DNA of 64,000 bases from Ramlibacter sp. (GTDB taxonomy: Bacteria; Pseudomonadota; Gammaproteobacteria; Burkholderiales; Burkholderiaceae_C): contig JADJPY010000011.1 of the NCBI GenBank assembly GCA_016713005.1, forward strand, positions 310,001-374,000. Reading direction: 5' to 3'. Each line of letters begins with the position of its first letter. Positions within the stretch are counted from its first letter, which is position 1. The notes beneath the pieces were generated by a model, which had not been told where the DNA came from, did no database searches, and saw only the letters and a list, made by a program, of their open reading frames with translations. Below are positions 1 to 13,659 of the stretch, in pieces. Position numbers and translations under genes: made by a program.

Positions 1-2
1 AC

Positions 3-794
3 GAGGAAGCCTTTGGCCAGCCCCAGGCCGCCAACAGCGGCCCGCACCCGCTGGCCGACGTGCTGGCGCGCATGCAGCGCAACGGCGTCAAGGCCATCAT
101 CGCCAACAGCCGGCCCAACGACGGCACCAAGGCGCTGGCCGCCTCGCCCCAGACGCGCGCCGCCGGCGTCACCGTGGTGCCCTTCATCCGCCTGTACCGC
201 AACCGCGACGACTACACCAACTGGTTCCGCGACGAGACCATCTACGACATGGTGGTGGCCGAGCATGCGCGCGGCACCGCGGGCGGGCCTTTCCGCGGGA
301 TTGGCGAGTTCCACCTGTACGACAGCGCCAACGCCAACGGCCCCGTGGCCAAAAAGCTCATGGTGTACGCCGAGGAAAAAAACCTCGCCATCCTGGCCCA
401 TGTGGACGACGCGGCCATCGACCTGCTGATGGCGCACCCGCCGTCAAAAGGGCAGAGGACGCGCCTGATCTGGGCCCACACCGGTATCGGCGGCGTGCCC
501 GCCGCGCGCGTGGACGAGCTGTTTGCCCGCTACCCGCTGCTGATGGGCGAGCTGTCGTACCGCCCCGGCCTGACGTGCGACGGTGGCAAGCTCTGCCCCG
601 AGTGGCGCGCCCTGCTGCTGAAGTACCCCAACCGCTTTGTCATCGGCTCGGACACCTGGGTCAACCAGCGCTGGATGTACTACGACGACCTGATGCAGGG
701 CTACCGCACCTGGCTGGGCGACCTGCCGCCCGACGTGGCCCGCAAGATCGGCTGGGAGAATGCGGCGGGGTTGTTTGGGGTGAAGGCGCCTTGA
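3..794 (+). CDS. Amidohydrolase family protein, 3' part
   Basis: The frame is open from base 3 to the stop at 792-794, so the start codon lies before the window. The protein reads like an amidohydrolase_2 (TIM-barrel metal-dependent hydrolase): it has GEFHLYD, a LAHVDD strand end, a LIWAHTG strand carrying a candidate metal-ligand histidine, and a VIGSDTW strand near the C-terminus with the aspartate typical of barrel strand 8. The usual N-terminal HxH strand is not visible and should be upstream. Substrate unknown. It is followed by about 130 bp of non-coding DNA and then cassette-like DNA. Confidence 0.7.
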   Translation, partial: EEAFGQPQAANSGPHPLADVLARMQRNGVKAIIANSRPNDGTKALAASPQTRAAGVTVVPFIRLYRNRDDYTNWFRDETIYDMVVAEHARGTAGGPFRGIGEFHLYDSANANGPVAKKLMVYAEEKNLAILAHVDDAAIDLLMAHPPSKGQRTRLIWAHTGIGGVPAARVDELFARYPLLMGELSYRPGLTCDGGKLCPEWRALLLKYPNRFVIGSDTWVNQRWMYYDDLMQGYRTWLGDLPPDVARKIGWENAAGLFGVKAP

Positions 795-924
795 GGCCGG
801 GGTGGCTGGAAGCGGCGGCGCGAAGCCGATGTACAAGCCGGTTCTGGGAGTTTTTCATGTCCGGTTTATCCCGCAGCAGTCAAACTGAGACGCAGAATCT
901 GCGGCATACGTTACGTTAAAGCAC

Positions 925-1210
925 ATGGCCCAACACTTCGCGGTCGAGATTCAACTGCTACCTGCAGAGCAGGGCGGGCGCGTCGGACCTTTGGCGGCCG
1001 GCGAATGGCGAACAGTCCTCGGTATCAACAACCGAGCATTGGTCAGCGCGGTTGATGTTTGACGGAGCGCCAACGCCAGGCGAGTCCTTCCGAGCAACCG
1101 TCCAGTTGCTCTTGCCAGAGGCTCAGCAGCACTTCCCTGAAGGCGCTGAGTTCACGGTGTGGGAAGGCGGTACCAAGGGAGTGGGTCATGTTCTCTCCGC
1201 TGCGCTTTAA
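925..1210 (+). pseudogene. Frameshifted small ORF in an integron-like cassette
   Basis: ATG at 925 opens a frame that stops at 1060-1062 (begins MAQHFAVEIQLLPAEQGGRV). Coding-like sequence continues in the next frame from 1055 (begins MFDGAPTPGESFRATVQLLL) to TAA at 1208-1210. Joined, the pieces give a protein of about 95 residues with a beta-barrel look (FRATVQLLLPEA, FTVWEGGTKGVGHVL) loosely like the C-terminal barrel of EF-Tu-type factors. That resemblance is by eye only. The stop lies inside the first arm of the attC-like element, as in gene cassettes. A single base change near 1055-1060 would restore the frame, so this is either a decayed cassette gene or a sequence error. Confidence 0.45.
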
Positions 1211-1273
1211 CCCTGCCGTCAAGCGGACCTGCGCCAGCGAATCTGGCGGGTCCGCTTACCTTGCACGCTAAAC
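1204..1273 (+). other. attC-like recombination site of a gene cassette
   Basis: The element has the architecture of an integron attC site. Outer left box CTTTAAC lies at 1205-1211. Inner arms AAGCGGACC (1221-1229) and GGTCCGCTT (1249-1257) are perfect inverted repeats, and a second stem CGCCAG / CTGGCG extends them. The outer right box is GCTAAAC (1267-1273), one base from the GTTRRRY consensus. The sequence just before the upstream ORF, GTTAAAGC at 914-921, is complementary to the left outer box, as expected for a cassette boundary. No integrase gene is in the window. Confidence 0.5.
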
Positions 1274-1347
1274 CACCCTCAATAGCCTATTTGCACACAA
1301 ACACCTCGGCGAGCCTGAAGTGAACAACTTGACCAAACTCCTTTCAA

Positions 1348-1665
1348 GTGAAGCGCTGGACGCCGAAGTCGTGTCCGGTGTCAGCACGGCTTCGCCATGA
1401 TTTCCTGCTGCCGCTTGGTCCTGGCCGGCTGTCTTCCATCTATTGCCTGTTTTCAGGCAAGAGTGTTCGCCGCCCGGTCAAGGTCCTCAGTGTCCTTTGG
1501 CTGGTGGCCAGCGCCCCCGCAGCGCTGCTGATCACCATGGGCTACGCGTTCAACTCGAACAAGTTGAATCCGCTGATCACCGTGCCTCTGTGGATTGCGG
1601 CCGGCCTTGCCTGTATCTGGTTGCCAGTCGCGCTACGTGCGCTCTTCAGACGCGGGCCGGATTGA
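1348..1665 (+). CDS. Small membrane protein, start uncertain
   Basis: An open frame ends at 1663-1665. The C-terminal 63 residues look real: two hydrophobic helices (VLSVLWLVASAPAALLITM and VPLWIAAGLACIWLPVALRA) followed by a basic tail, consistent with a two-pass inner-membrane protein. The N-terminal 40 residues (MKRWTPKSCPVSARLRHD...) look non-coding and overlap a TTGCCTG-TTTT-CAGGCAA hairpin at 1444-1461, so the true start may be a non-ATG codon near 1460-1490. The function and family were not recognised. Confidence 0.4.
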   Translation: MKRWTPKSCPVSARLRHDFLLPLGPGRLSSIYCLFSGKSVRRPVKVLSVLWLVASAPAALLITMGYAFNSNKLNPLITVPLWIAAGLACIWLPVALRALFRRGPD

Positions 1666-1704
1666 TTGCCCGGCACACCACCACAAGCAGCAAGAATTGC
1701 CCAC

Positions 1705-2373
1705 ATGATCCACCTCCACTACTACCCCAGCACCGCGGCGATGGTGCCGCACATCCTGCTTGAAGAAATCGGCGCGCCCTACCAGCGCGTGCTGGTGGAC
1801 CGCATGTCGGACGCGCACAAGACGCCGGCCTACCTGGCGCTCAACCCCAACGGGCTGATCCCGGTGCTGACGGATGGCGACCTGGTGCTGTACGAGACGG
1901 CGGCCATCGCGCTGCACCTGGCGGACACGCACCCCCAGGCCGCTCTGGTGCCGGCGCTGGGCACGGCGGCCCGCGCGCAGTTCTACAAATGGCTGATGTG
2001 GCTTACCAACACGCTGCAGGCCACGCTGATGGTCTATTTCTACAGCGAGCGCTGGGTGGACGAGGGCAACACCGCCGCCGCGGCCGAGCTCAAGGCCAAC
2101 GCGCAGCGCAAGGTGGGCGGCATGCTCGACCAGCTGGACGCGCACCTGGCCAGCCACGGCGGCCCGTGGTTTATGGGCGCGGGGCATTCGGCGCTGGACG
2201 CCTACGTGTTCACCTTGTGTCGCTGGACGCGCAATTTCTCGGCGGCGCCCGGCTCGCCCGCCGTGCCCGCCCGCGAGCGCCCGCACTTGGGGCCGTACCT
2301 GCAGCGCATGCTGGCGCGCCCCGCGGTGCAGCGCGTGCTGGCCAACGAGCAGCTGGCGCCGCCTTTCGTCTAG
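1705..2373 (+). CDS. Glutathione S-transferase family protein
   Basis: This is a 222-residue two-domain GST. The N-terminal thioredoxin-like domain (residues 1-80) has HYYPSTAAMVPHILLEE, the cis-proline segment GLIPVLTD and the glutathione-binding ESxA equivalent YETAAIALHLAD. The helical C-terminal domain has the WFMGAGHSALDAYVF capping motif. The ATG at 1705 was preferred over an upstream in-frame codon at 1666 because the conserved fold starts at MIHLHYYPS. It probably conjugates or reduces electrophiles in the cytoplasm; the substrate cannot be read. It converges with the downstream transporter gene. Confidence 0.85.
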   Translation: MIHLHYYPSTAAMVPHILLEEIGAPYQRVLVDRMSDAHKTPAYLALNPNGLIPVLTDGDLVLYETAAIALHLADTHPQAALVPALGTAARAQFYKWLMWLTNTLQATLMVYFYSERWVDEGNTAAAAELKANAQRKVGGMLDQLDAHLASHGGPWFMGAGHSALDAYVFTLCRWTRNFSAAPGSPAVPARERPHLGPYLQRMLARPAVQRVLANEQLAPPFV

Positions 2374-2385
2374 GCAGGGTTTGGG

Positions 2386-3543
2386 CTAGCGGCCCGTGCG
2401 GGCCAGGTAGCGCTTGCGCCAGAAGATCACGCCCAGCACGGCGGCCGTGGCCACCATGGAGCCCATGGCCCACCAGAAGCCGTTTTGCCAGTGGATCAGC
2501 GGCAAAAACTCGAAGTTCATGCCAAAGATCCCCGCGATGAGGTTCAGCGGCAAGAAGATGGCCGTCAGCGCGGTGAGCGTGCGCATGATGTCGTTGGTGC
2601 GGTTGCTCTGCGCGCTGAAATGGATCTGCACCACCGTCTCGGCCGATTGCTCCAGCCGGCGGGCGTGGTGCACCACGCGTTCGATGTGCTCGATCACGTC
2701 GCGCGCGCGGGCCATCAGCTGGTCCTGCTGCGCCTGGGCCAGCCGGGTGTCTGCGCTCAGGGTTGACATCGGTTGCTCACGCAGGCTGTCCAGCCACTCC
2801 TGCATGGCGTCGCGCTGCTCGTCGCACAGGTCTTCCAGCACATGCAACTGGCCGCGCGCCGTCATCAGCGCGCCCCAGTTGTTGAATCGCGCGTTGGGTT
2901 TGAGCAGCTCGGCCTGCCAGTGCTCCAGCTGGCGCGTCAGCTCGCGGCGCAAGTCCAGGTAGCTGTCCACCATGGCGTTGACCATGCGCAGCACCAGGTC
3001 GGCGGGGTTGACGGGGATGCGGTTGCGCGCTGCCACAGCATCCACGCTGAACTTGGCGTCCGCCAGAAAGCGCTCGATAAAGCTTTTGGCCGCAAAGCAG
3101 CCGCGCGGGTGCACGCTGATGAGCAGCCGGTCAAAAATGGCAAAGCCCACCGCGCGCGAGCCGATTCGGTTGAAGGCGGGCAGGCCGCCCTTGGTTTTCT
3201 CGCGCGGGGCGCTGGCCAGCTGGCCGTGGTAGGCCTCGACGGCGGCCTCCTGCTCGGCTTCGGCGCCGGTCTCGGCCTGGGTGGCCAGGCGGCGGAAGAT
3301 CACCAGGTCGTAGACCGAGGTGTAGTCGTAGTGCGACGGGTGGGCGGCGCTGGACAGGTCCTTGGCGTGCAGCTCCAGCAGGGCCGAACCGCCCAGCTGC
3401 AGCGCGGCCTGCTGCAGCTGCGGCAGCGCCTGGGCCAGTTCCTGGCGGTCCAGGTGCACCCAGACAAAGCCGTCCGCGGGCGCCTGCGTGGGCAGCGCGT
3501 CGGCAAAACGCAGGCTGTCGGCGGTGAACTCGATGATCTGCAT
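2386..3543 (-). CDS. CorA-family divalent-cation transporter
   Basis: The 385-residue protein has a long cytoplasmic alpha/beta and coiled-coil domain (residues 1-320) and two C-terminal transmembrane helices. The family signature GMN is present in LIAGIFGMNFEFLPL at the end of the first helix. The following loop reads LIHWQNGFWWAMG, differing from the classical MPEL loop of Mg2+ channels and closer to the ZntB-like branch. Transport of Mg2+, Co2+ or Zn2+ is therefore likely but the ion is undecided. It lies downstream of hemB on the same strand, separated by 61 bp filled by a dispersed repeat. Confidence 0.85.
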   Translation of the reverse strand: MQIIEFTADSLRFADALPTQAPADGFVWVHLDRQELAQALPQLQQAALQLGGSALLELHAKDLSSAAHPSHYDYTSVYDLVIFRRLATQAETGAEAEQEAAVEAYHGQLASAPREKTKGGLPAFNRIGSRAVGFAIFDRLLISVHPRGCFAAKSFIERFLADAKFSVDAVAARNRIPVNPADLVLRMVNAMVDSYLDLRRELTRQLEHWQAELLKPNARFNNWGALMTARGQLHVLEDLCDEQRDAMQEWLDSLREQPMSTLSADTRLAQAQQDQLMARARDVIEHIERVVHHARRLEQSAETVVQIHFSAQSNRTNDIMRTLTALTAIFLPLNLIAGIFGMNFEFLPLIHWQNGFWWAMGSMVATAAVLGVIFWRKRYLARTGR

Positions 3544-3572
3544 GTCCGTGGCCTTTTTTATGGGTCAAATTG

Positions 3573-6422
<2,850 letters not shown>

Positions 6423-6426
<4 letters not shown>

Positions 6427-6764
6427 CCCAACCCACGGCTTCGTACTACCAGCGGCACATTTTTTTCTGCCTGAACCAGCGCAACAACGGCGAGGCCTGT
6501 TGCGCCGACCACAACGCACAGGCCGCGTTTGACCGGTGCAAGTCCCAGGCCAAGGCGGCGGGCCTGCTGGGCGCAGGCAAGGTGCGTGTCAACAAGGCGG
6601 GCTGCCTGGACCGCTGCGCCGGCGGGCCGATTGCGGTGGTCTACCCGGAGGCCGTCTGGTACACCTATGTGGATGAGCACGACATCGACGAAATCGTCGA
6701 GTCGCACCTTCGCCACGGCAAGGTGGTCGAGCGCCTGGTCACCCCGGCGGACGTGGGCCGCTGA
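6423..6764 (+). CDS. (2Fe-2S) ferredoxin, thioredoxin-fold type
   Basis: This is a 113-residue protein. Cysteines in FFCLNQRNNGEACC near the N-terminus and in NKAGCLDRCAGGP in the middle give the four-cysteine arrangement of thioredoxin-like [2Fe-2S] ferredoxins (also seen in NuoE C-terminal domains). The PIAVVYPEAVWYTYVDEHDIDEIVESHL tail is typical of the family. The ATG at 6423 overlaps the upstream stop (ATGA), which decides the start. It is likely a cytoplasmic electron carrier; its partner is unknown. Confidence 0.85.
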
Positions 6765-6774
6765 GTACGCGTCG

Positions 6775-7407
6775 ATGAATCCCCAGACCCGCCGTTGGAC
6801 GCTGGCCGCCGGGGCCGGCGCTATCGAGGTGGCACAGGACGACCCGGCGCAGCCAGCGATTGGCACGGCGGTCATCGCGCACCCGCACCCGCTGTTTGGC
6901 GGCACCATGGACAACAAGGTCGTGCAGACGCTGGCGCGTGCGTTTGTGCAGTGCGGCTGGACGTCGCTGCGCTTCAATTTCCGCGGCGTGGGGGCTTCCA
7001 CCGGCGTGCATGACGCCGGGAAAGGCGAAGCCGATGACCTGCTGGCGCTGGTGCAGGCGCTGGCGCCGCAGGGGCCGCTGGCCCTGGCCGGGTTCTCGTT
7101 CGGCGCCTTCGTGACGGCACACGCGCTGGCGCGGCTGGAGGGCGTGCGTGACGTGGCCAAGGCGGTGCTGGTGGGCACGGCGGCTTCGCGCTTCGAAGTG
7201 CCGCCGGTGCCGCAGGCCTGGCATTCGCGCACGCTGGTGATTCATGGCGAGTCCGACGACACCGTGCCCTTGTCATCGGTGATGGACTGGGCGCGACCCC
7301 AGGTGCTGCCCGTCATGGTCATCCCCGGGGGAGGCCACTTCTTTCACGGACAATTGCCGCTTCTGAAATCCTTGGTGGTCCGCCACCTGTCTGCTGCAAC
7401 CGAATGA
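6775..7407 (+). CDS. Alpha/beta hydrolase (CocE/dienelactone-hydrolase-like)
   Basis: This is a compact 210-residue alpha/beta hydrolase. AVIAHPHPLFGGTMDNKVV carries the oxyanion HPHP motif. SLRFNFRGVGAS follows, then the nucleophile elbow GFSFGAF (serine), the aspartate in HGESDDTVPL and the histidine in GGGHFFHG. This pattern belongs to small prokaryotic hydrolases often annotated as alpha/beta hydrolase of unknown substrate. The ATG at 6775 follows the ferredoxin gene by 10 bp, and the gene's stop overlaps the carboxypeptidase ATG by four bases, so the genes from 4892 to 8609 look like one operon. Confidence 0.8.
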   Translation: MNPQTRRWTLAAGAGAIEVAQDDPAQPAIGTAVIAHPHPLFGGTMDNKVVQTLARAFVQCGWTSLRFNFRGVGASTGVHDAGKGEADDLLALVQALAPQGPLALAGFSFGAFVTAHALARLEGVRDVAKAVLVGTAASRFEVPPVPQAWHSRTLVIHGESDDTVPLSSVMDWARPQVLPVMVIPGGGHFFHGQLPLLKSLVVRHLSAATE

Positions 7408-8609
7408 ACCTGTTCACACTGCGGGCCCGCGCCCTGCTGGCCGGCGCCTGCCTTTTTGTCTCGCTGGCCTGTGCGGCCCAGATTCCCCAACCCCCCGAAA
7501 TCGCCGCCCGCAGCTTCCTGCTGCTGGACGTCACGGCCAACCAGGTGCTGGCCGCGCACGAGCCCGACCTGGCCGTGGAACCTGCGTCGCTGACAAAGCT
7601 GATGACGGCGTACCTGGTGTTCGATGCGCTGCGCGCGAAGAAGCTGGATCTGGCCCAGACGCTGCCGGTGAGCGAGCGGGCATGGAAGATGCCGGGCTCG
7701 CGGATGTTCATCGACCCGAAAATGAAGGTGCCGGTCGAGGACCTCATCAAGGGAATGATCGTGCAGTCGGGCAACGACGCCACCGTGGCGCTGGCCGAAG
7801 GCGTCGCAGGCTCGGTGGAGCGGTTCGTGCAGTTGATGAACGAACAGGCACGCATTCTGGGCATGCCGGCGACGAAATACCGCAATCCCGAGGGGCTGAC
7901 GGAAACCGGCCACAGCACCACGGCCCGGGACCTGGGCACGCTGGCCACGCGGTTGATGGCGGACTTTCCGCAATACCTTCACTACTACGCCATCCGCAAG
8001 TACCGCTACGAGGGCACGCCTGCGGCCAACGACACCAACCGCAACCTGCTGTTGTTCCGTGACCCGACTGTGGATGGCCTCAAGACCGGGCACACCGATG
8101 CGGCGGGCTACTGCCTGATTGCGACTGCCCGGCGCGAGTATGCAAACCTGGCTCCGGCCGTCGCCGCGGGCGCGCCTGCACCCGCCCCGGGCACGCGGCG
8201 CCTGCTGTCCGTCGTCCTGGGCGCGGCCAGCGAGAACGCCCGCGCCAGTGAGTCCCAGAAGCTGCTGAACTGGGGATACACCGCCTGGGAGGCGGTGAAG
8301 CTGTTTGACGCAGGGCAGGCAGCGGCCACGCCGGCGGTCTGGAAGGGCCGTCAGGGTGTGGTGCGACTGGGCAGGCCGGAGGCGATTGTCGTGGCCGTCC
8401 CCGCGGGTTCGGGTGCCAGGATCACATCGCAGGTCGCGCGCCCCGAGCCGCTGGTGGCTCCGCTGGCCAAGGGCCAGGCGATCGCCACGCTGAAAATCAG
8501 CGTCAACCAGACGGCGCTGCGCGATGTGCCGCTGGTGGCGCTGGAGGGCGTGGATTCGGCGGGCATTTTCGGCAGGGCCTGGGACGCGGTGCGCCTGTGG
8601 GTGCGCTGA
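7404..8609 (+). CDS. dacC: D-alanyl-D-alanine carboxypeptidase (PBP5/6 type)
   Basis: This 401-residue precursor has a signal peptide ending near CAAQ (residues 1-25). The penicillin-binding triad is complete: SLTK (S62-K65), SGN in VQSGNDATVAL, and KTG in DGLKTGHTDAAGYC. A C-terminal beta domain and a short hydrophobic/amphipathic tail (VDSAGIFGRAWDAVRLWVR) would anchor it to the periplasmic face. It removes the terminal D-Ala from peptidoglycan pentapeptides. dacA or dacC cannot be separated by eye, so the symbol is tentative. The last gene before the str operon promoter. Confidence 0.9.
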   Translation: MNLFTLRARALLAGACLFVSLACAAQIPQPPEIAARSFLLLDVTANQVLAAHEPDLAVEPASLTKLMTAYLVFDALRAKKLDLAQTLPVSERAWKMPGSRMFIDPKMKVPVEDLIKGMIVQSGNDATVALAEGVAGSVERFVQLMNEQARILGMPATKYRNPEGLTETGHSTTARDLGTLATRLMADFPQYLHYYAIRKYRYEGTPAANDTNRNLLLFRDPTVDGLKTGHTDAAGYCLIATARREYANLAPAVAAGAPAPAPGTRRLLSVVLGAASENARASESQKLLNWGYTAWEAVKLFDAGQAAATPAVWKGRQGVVRLGRPEAIVVAVPAGSGARITSQVARPEPLVAPLAKGQAIATLKISVNQTALRDVPLVALEGVDSAGIFGRAWDAVRLWVR

Positions 8610-8667
8610 CGCGGCGAACGGAATCCGCGTTGCAAGTGAGCGGTAACTGACATTCATATATGCCGCA

Positions 8668-8696
8668 TTGCGGCAAACAGCCTGAGCGGATATACT
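8668..8696 (+). promoter_or_regulatory. Promoter of the str operon (rpsL)
   Basis: TTGCGG (8668-8673) and TATACT (8691-8696) are spaced 17 bp apart, about 95 bp upstream of the rpsL ATG. The leader between them holds a TTTCCCGCAATTGGAGTGGG stretch that could pair but no recognised riboswitch. Confidence 0.65.
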
Positions 8697-8789
8697 AGAA
8701 GGCTTTCCCGCAATTGGAGTGGGAGAGATTTTCGTGAGCCGTGCATGCGCGGCCCATCTGTTTTCAGACGTTTAGGGACGTTTTTTTCA

Positions 8790-9167
8790 ATGCCAACCAT
8801 CAACCAACTGGTGCGTCAGGGGCGCGAGGTCGAAACGACCAAGTCGAAAAGCCCCGCGATGCAGAACTCGCCGCAGCGTCGCGGCGTGTGTACCCGCGTG
8901 TACACCACGACGCCGAAGAAGCCGAACTCGGCGCTTCGCAAAGTTGCCAAGGTCCGTTTGACCAACGGCTTTGAAGTCATTTCCTACATCGGCGGTGAAG
9001 GCCACAACCTGCAGGAACACAGCGTGGTGCTGGTTCGTGGCGGTCGTGTCAAGGATCTGCCCGGTGTGCGTTACCACATCGTGCGTGGCTCGCTGGACCT
9101 GCAAGGCGTGAAAGACCGCAAGCAGTCGCGTTCCAAGTACGGCGCCAAGCGCCCCAAGAAGGCCTGA
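8790..9167 (+). CDS. rpsL: 30S ribosomal protein S12
   Basis: This is a 125-residue S12, first gene of the str operon. It shapes the decoding centre. The streptomycin-related lysine loops [12 protein letters not shown] and [13 protein letters not shown] carry the wild-type lysines. The ATG at 8790 ([13 protein letters not shown]) is the universal family start; the frame is open further upstream but without similarity. Confidence 0.98.
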   Translation: MPTINQLVRQGREVETTKSKSPAMQNSPQRRGVCTRVYTTTPKKPNSALRKVAKVRLTNGFEVISYIGGEGHNLQEHSVVLVRGGRVKDLPGVRYHIVRGSLDLQGVKDRKQSRSKYGAKRPKKA

Positions 9168-9322
9168 GGCTTTCGCAATCAAAGGTGCCGGGTCCGGCTT
9201 TGACGGGCTGATCCGGCGTAGTGGCCCTGAACAAGGGTCGAGTAAGTGCAGGTTCCTGATGGATCTGCGGGGTGTCTGGATAACAGGACGTCCGGATATC
9301 AACTGAAGCAAAGAGGTGAAAA

Positions 9323-9796
9323 ATGCCACGTCGTCGCGAAGTCCCTAAACGTGAAATCCTGCCGGATCCCAAGTTCGGCAATGTCGAGCTCTCCAAGTTC
9401 ATGAACGTGATCATGGAAGGCGGCAAGAAGGCCGTCGCCGAGCGCATCATCTATGGTGCCCTCGACTTCATCGAGAAGAAGAACCCGGGCAAGGACCCGG
9501 TGGAAGCCTTCACGATGGCCATCAACAATGTCAAGCCCATGGTGGAAGTCAAGTCCCGCCGCGTGGGTGGTGCCAACTACCAGGTGCCGGTTGAAGTGCG
9601 TCCGGTGCGCCGACTGGCGCTGTCGATGCGCTGGATCAAGGAAGCCGCCCGCAAGCGCGGCGAAAAGTCCATGGCCCTGCGCCTGGCCAACGAGCTGATG
9701 GAAGCCACCGAAGGTCGTGGCGGCGCCATGAAGAAGCGTGACGAAGTTCACCGCATGGCCGAAGCCAACAAGGCTTTCAGCCACTTCCGCTTCTAA
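9323..9796 (+). CDS. rpsG: 30S ribosomal protein S7
   Basis: This is a 157-residue S7, the primary 16S rRNA 3'-domain binding protein of the 30S head. It has the expected [19 protein letters not shown] start, the [13 protein letters not shown] loop and the [20 protein letters not shown] end. The start is preceded by AGAGGTG at a normal distance. A 155-bp gap after rpsL holds no ORF. Confidence 0.98.
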   Translation: MPRRREVPKREILPDPKFGNVELSKFMNVIMEGGKKAVAERIIYGALDFIEKKNPGKDPVEAFTMAINNVKPMVEVKSRRVGGANYQVPVEVRPVRRLALSMRWIKEAARKRGEKSMALRLANELMEATEGRGGAMKKRDEVHRMAEANKAFSHFRF

Positions 9797-9862
9797 GAAC
9801 CGTCCCCATCTGGAGTGCGGGCCCGCCACGAGCGGGCCTGTCCCGTTTAACGAAAGAACATC

Positions 9863-11965
9863 ATGGCCCGCAAGACGCCTATCGAGCGCTATCGCAACAT
9901 TGGTATTTCGGCTCACATCGACGCCGGCAAGACCACGACCACCGAGCGCATCCTTTTTTACACCGGTGTGAACCACAAGATCGGCGAAGTGCACGACGGC
10001 GCGGCCACCATGGACTGGATGGAACAGGAGCAGGAGCGTGGCATCACGATCACGTCCGCTGCGACCACCTGTTTCTGGAAGGGGATGGACCTGTCCTTCC
10101 CCGAGCACCGCATCAACATCATCGATACCCCCGGCCACGTGGACTTCACCATCGAGGTGGAGCGTTCCATGCGCGTGCTGGACGGTGCCTGCATGGTGTA
10201 CTGCGCCGTGGGTGGCGTGCAGCCCCAGTCGGAGACCGTCTGGCGCCAGGCCAACAAGTACCGCGTGCCCCGTCTCGCGTTTGTCAACAAGATGGACCGG
10301 ACCGGCGCCAACTTCTTCAAGGTCTATGACCAGATGCGCCTGCGCCTGAAGGCCAACCCGGTCCCGATCGTCATCCCGATCGGCGCCGAGGAAAACTTCA
10401 CCGGCGTGGTTGACCTGCGCAAGATGAAAGCCATCATCTGGGACGAGGCGTCGCAGGGCATGAAGTTCACCTTCGAGGAAATCCCGGCCGATCTGGTGGC
10501 TTCCGCCAAGGAATGGCGCGAGAAGATGGTTGAGGCCGCGGCCGAAGCCAGCGAAGAGCTGATGAACAAGTACCTGGAAGAAGGCGATCTGTCGGAAGAC
10601 GAGATCACCCAGGGTCTGCGCACCCGCACCATCGCCGGCGAAATCCAGCCGATGCTGTGCGGCACCGCCTTCAAGAACAAGGGTGTGCAGCGCATGCTGG
10701 ACGCCGTGATCGAACTCATGCCATCGCCGGTTGACATCCCGCCGGTGAAGGGCACGGACGAAGACGAAAAGGAAACCAGCCGCAAGGCCGACGACAGCGA
10801 GAAATTCTCTGCGCTGGCATTCAAGCTGATGACCGACCCGTTTGTCGGACAGCTGACCTTTGTGCGCGTCTATTCTGGCGTGCTCACCAAGGGCGACAGC
10901 GTCTACAACCCGATCCGCGGCAAGAAGGAGCGCATCGGCCGTATCGTGCAGATGCACGCAAACAACCGACTGGAAGTGGACGAAATCCGCGCCGGCGACA
11001 TTGCTGCCTGCGTGGGCCTCAAGGATGTGACCACGGGCGAAACCCTGTGCGATCCGTCGTCCATCGTCATGCTCGAGCGCATGGTGTTCCCCGAGCCCGT
11101 GATCGCACAGGCCGTGGAGCCAAAGACCAAGGCCGACCAGGAGAAGATGGGTATTGCGCTCAGCCGCCTGGCCCAGGAAGACCCGTCGTTCCGCGTGCGT
11201 ACCGACGAGGAGTCCGGCCAGACCATCATCGCCGGCATGGGCGAGCTGCACCTGGAAATCATCGTCGACCGCATGAAGCGCGAGTTCGGCGTGGAAGCCA
11301 ATGTGGGCAAGCCCCAGGTGGCTTACCGCGAAACCATCCGCAAGACGGTGGAAGACGCGGAAGGCAAGTTTGTGCGCCAGTCCGGCGGCAAGGGCCAGTA
11401 CGGTCACGTTGTGCTCAAGATCGAGCCGAACGAGCCGGGCAAGGGCATCGAGTTCGTCGACGCGATCAAGGGCGGTGTGGTGCCGCGCGAGTTCATTCCC
11501 GCGGTCGAAAAGGGCATCAACGAAGCCGTCACGCAGGGCGTGCTGGCCGGTTACCCGGTGGTGGACGTCAAGGTCACGCTGCACTTCGGTTCGTACCACG
11601 ACGTGGACTCGAACGAACTCGCGTTCAAGATGGCCGCAATCTTTGGCTTCAAGGAAGGCGCCCGCAAGGCCAGCCCGGTGATCCTGGAGCCGATGATGGC
11701 CGTCGAAGTGGAAACCCCGGAAGACTACGCCGGCAACGTGATGGGCGACCTGTCGTCCCGCCGCGGCATGGTGCAGGGCATGGAAGACATGGTTGGTGGC
11801 GGCAAGGCTATCAAGGCCGAAGTGCCCCTGTCCGAGATGTTCGGCTATTCGACGACGCTGCGTTCGATGTCGCAGGGCCGTGCCACGTACACGATGGAGT
11901 TCAAGCATTACGCCGAAGCTCCGCGCAATGTGGCCGAGGCCATCGTGACCGCCCGCGCAAAGTAA
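9863..11965 (+). CDS. fusA: Translation elongation factor G
   Basis: This is a 700-residue translocase GTPase. GTP-binding motifs are [13 protein letters not shown] (G1), [10 protein letters not shown] (G2), DTPGHVDFT (G3) and NKMDRTGA (G4). Domains II-V follow, including [14 protein letters not shown] of domain IV and [10 protein letters not shown] near the C-terminus. It catalyses tRNA-mRNA translocation and, with RRF, ribosome recycling. Lies 66 bp after rpsG in the str operon. Confidence 0.98.
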   Translation: MARKTPIERYRNIGISAHIDAGKTTTTERILFYTGVNHKIGEVHDGAATMDWMEQEQERGITITSAATTCFWKGMDLSFPEHRINIIDTPGHVDFTIEVERSMRVLDGACMVYCAVGGVQPQSETVWRQANKYRVPRLAFVNKMDRTGANFFKVYDQMRLRLKANPVPIVIPIGAEENFTGVVDLRKMKAIIWDEASQGMKFTFEEIPADLVASAKEWREKMVEAAAEASEELMNKYLEEGDLSEDEITQGLRTRTIAGEIQPMLCGTAFKNKGVQRMLDAVIELMPSPVDIPPVKGTDEDEKETSRKADDSEKFSALAFKLMTDPFVGQLTFVRVYSGVLTKGDSVYNPIRGKKERIGRIVQMHANNRLEVDEIRAGDIAACVGLKDVTTGETLCDPSSIVMLERMVFPEPVIAQAVEPKTKADQEKMGIALSRLAQEDPSFRVRTDEESGQTIIAGMGELHLEIIVDRMKREFGVEANVGKPQVAYRETIRKTVEDAEGKFVRQSGGKGQYGHVVLKIEPNEPGKGIEFVDAIKGGVVPREFIPAVEKGINEAVTQGVLAGYPVVDVKVTLHFGSYHDVDSNELAFKMAAIFGFKEGARKASPVILEPMMAVEVETPEDYAGNVMGDLSSRRGMVQGMEDMVGGGKAIKAEVPLSEMFGYSTTLRSMSQGRATYTMEFKHYAEAPRNVAEAIVTARAK

Positions 11966-12117
11966 CGAGCTGAAGCGGCTTGTTGTCCCTGCGCAGGTGG
12001 GGATGCGGGCCGATTGATCTGTCTGCGATCACACACCCCGCCGTGCCCGTGCGGCGGGATCAGTGATGTGATGCAGACGTTAAACCCCACACGGGCATGT
12101 TCTTTGGAGAAGAGAAA

Positions 12118-13308
<1,191 letters not shown>

Positions 13309-13314
13309 ACAGTC

Positions 13315-13629
13315 ATGTCTACCAAACAGAAAATCCGCATCCGCCTCAAGGCGTTTGACTACAAGCTGATCGACCAGTCGGCCGCCGAGATTGTTGACAC
13401 CGCCAAGCGCACGGGCGCCATCGTCAAGGGCCCGGTGCCCCTGCCGACCCGCATGAAGCGCTTTGACATCCTGCGCTCGCCGCACGTCAACAAAACGAGC
13501 CGTGACCAGTTCGAAATCCGTACCCATCAACGCCTGATGGACATCGTCGATCCCACCGACAAGACCGTGGACGCGCTCATGAAGCTCGACCTGCCGGCCG
13601 GCGTGGACGTGGAAATCAAGCTGCAATAA
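13315..13629 (+). CDS. rpsJ: 30S ribosomal protein S10 (NusE)
   Basis: This is a 104-residue S10, also the NusE antitermination factor that links RNA polymerase to ribosomes. It starts [20 protein letters not shown] and contains the hallmark [30 protein letters not shown] region. It begins 6 bp after tuf and so is read from the str operon, while a separate promoter lies between it and rplC. Confidence 0.98.
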   Translation: MSTKQKIRIRLKAFDYKLIDQSAAEIVDTAKRTGAIVKGPVPLPTRMKRFDILRSPHVNKTSRDQFEIRTHQRLMDIVDPTDKTVDALMKLDLPAGVDVEIKLQ

Positions 13630-13659
13630 GGACTTTCGGTCCTTCGAGCCGACGCGGAC

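Noticed and set aside
9299..11908. An 869-codon open frame on the minus strand opposite rpsG/fusA
   Set aside because: It is antisense to clearly real fusA; long antisense frames are common in GC-rich genes with strong codon bias, and its sequence is His/Gly/Leu-rich without any domain.
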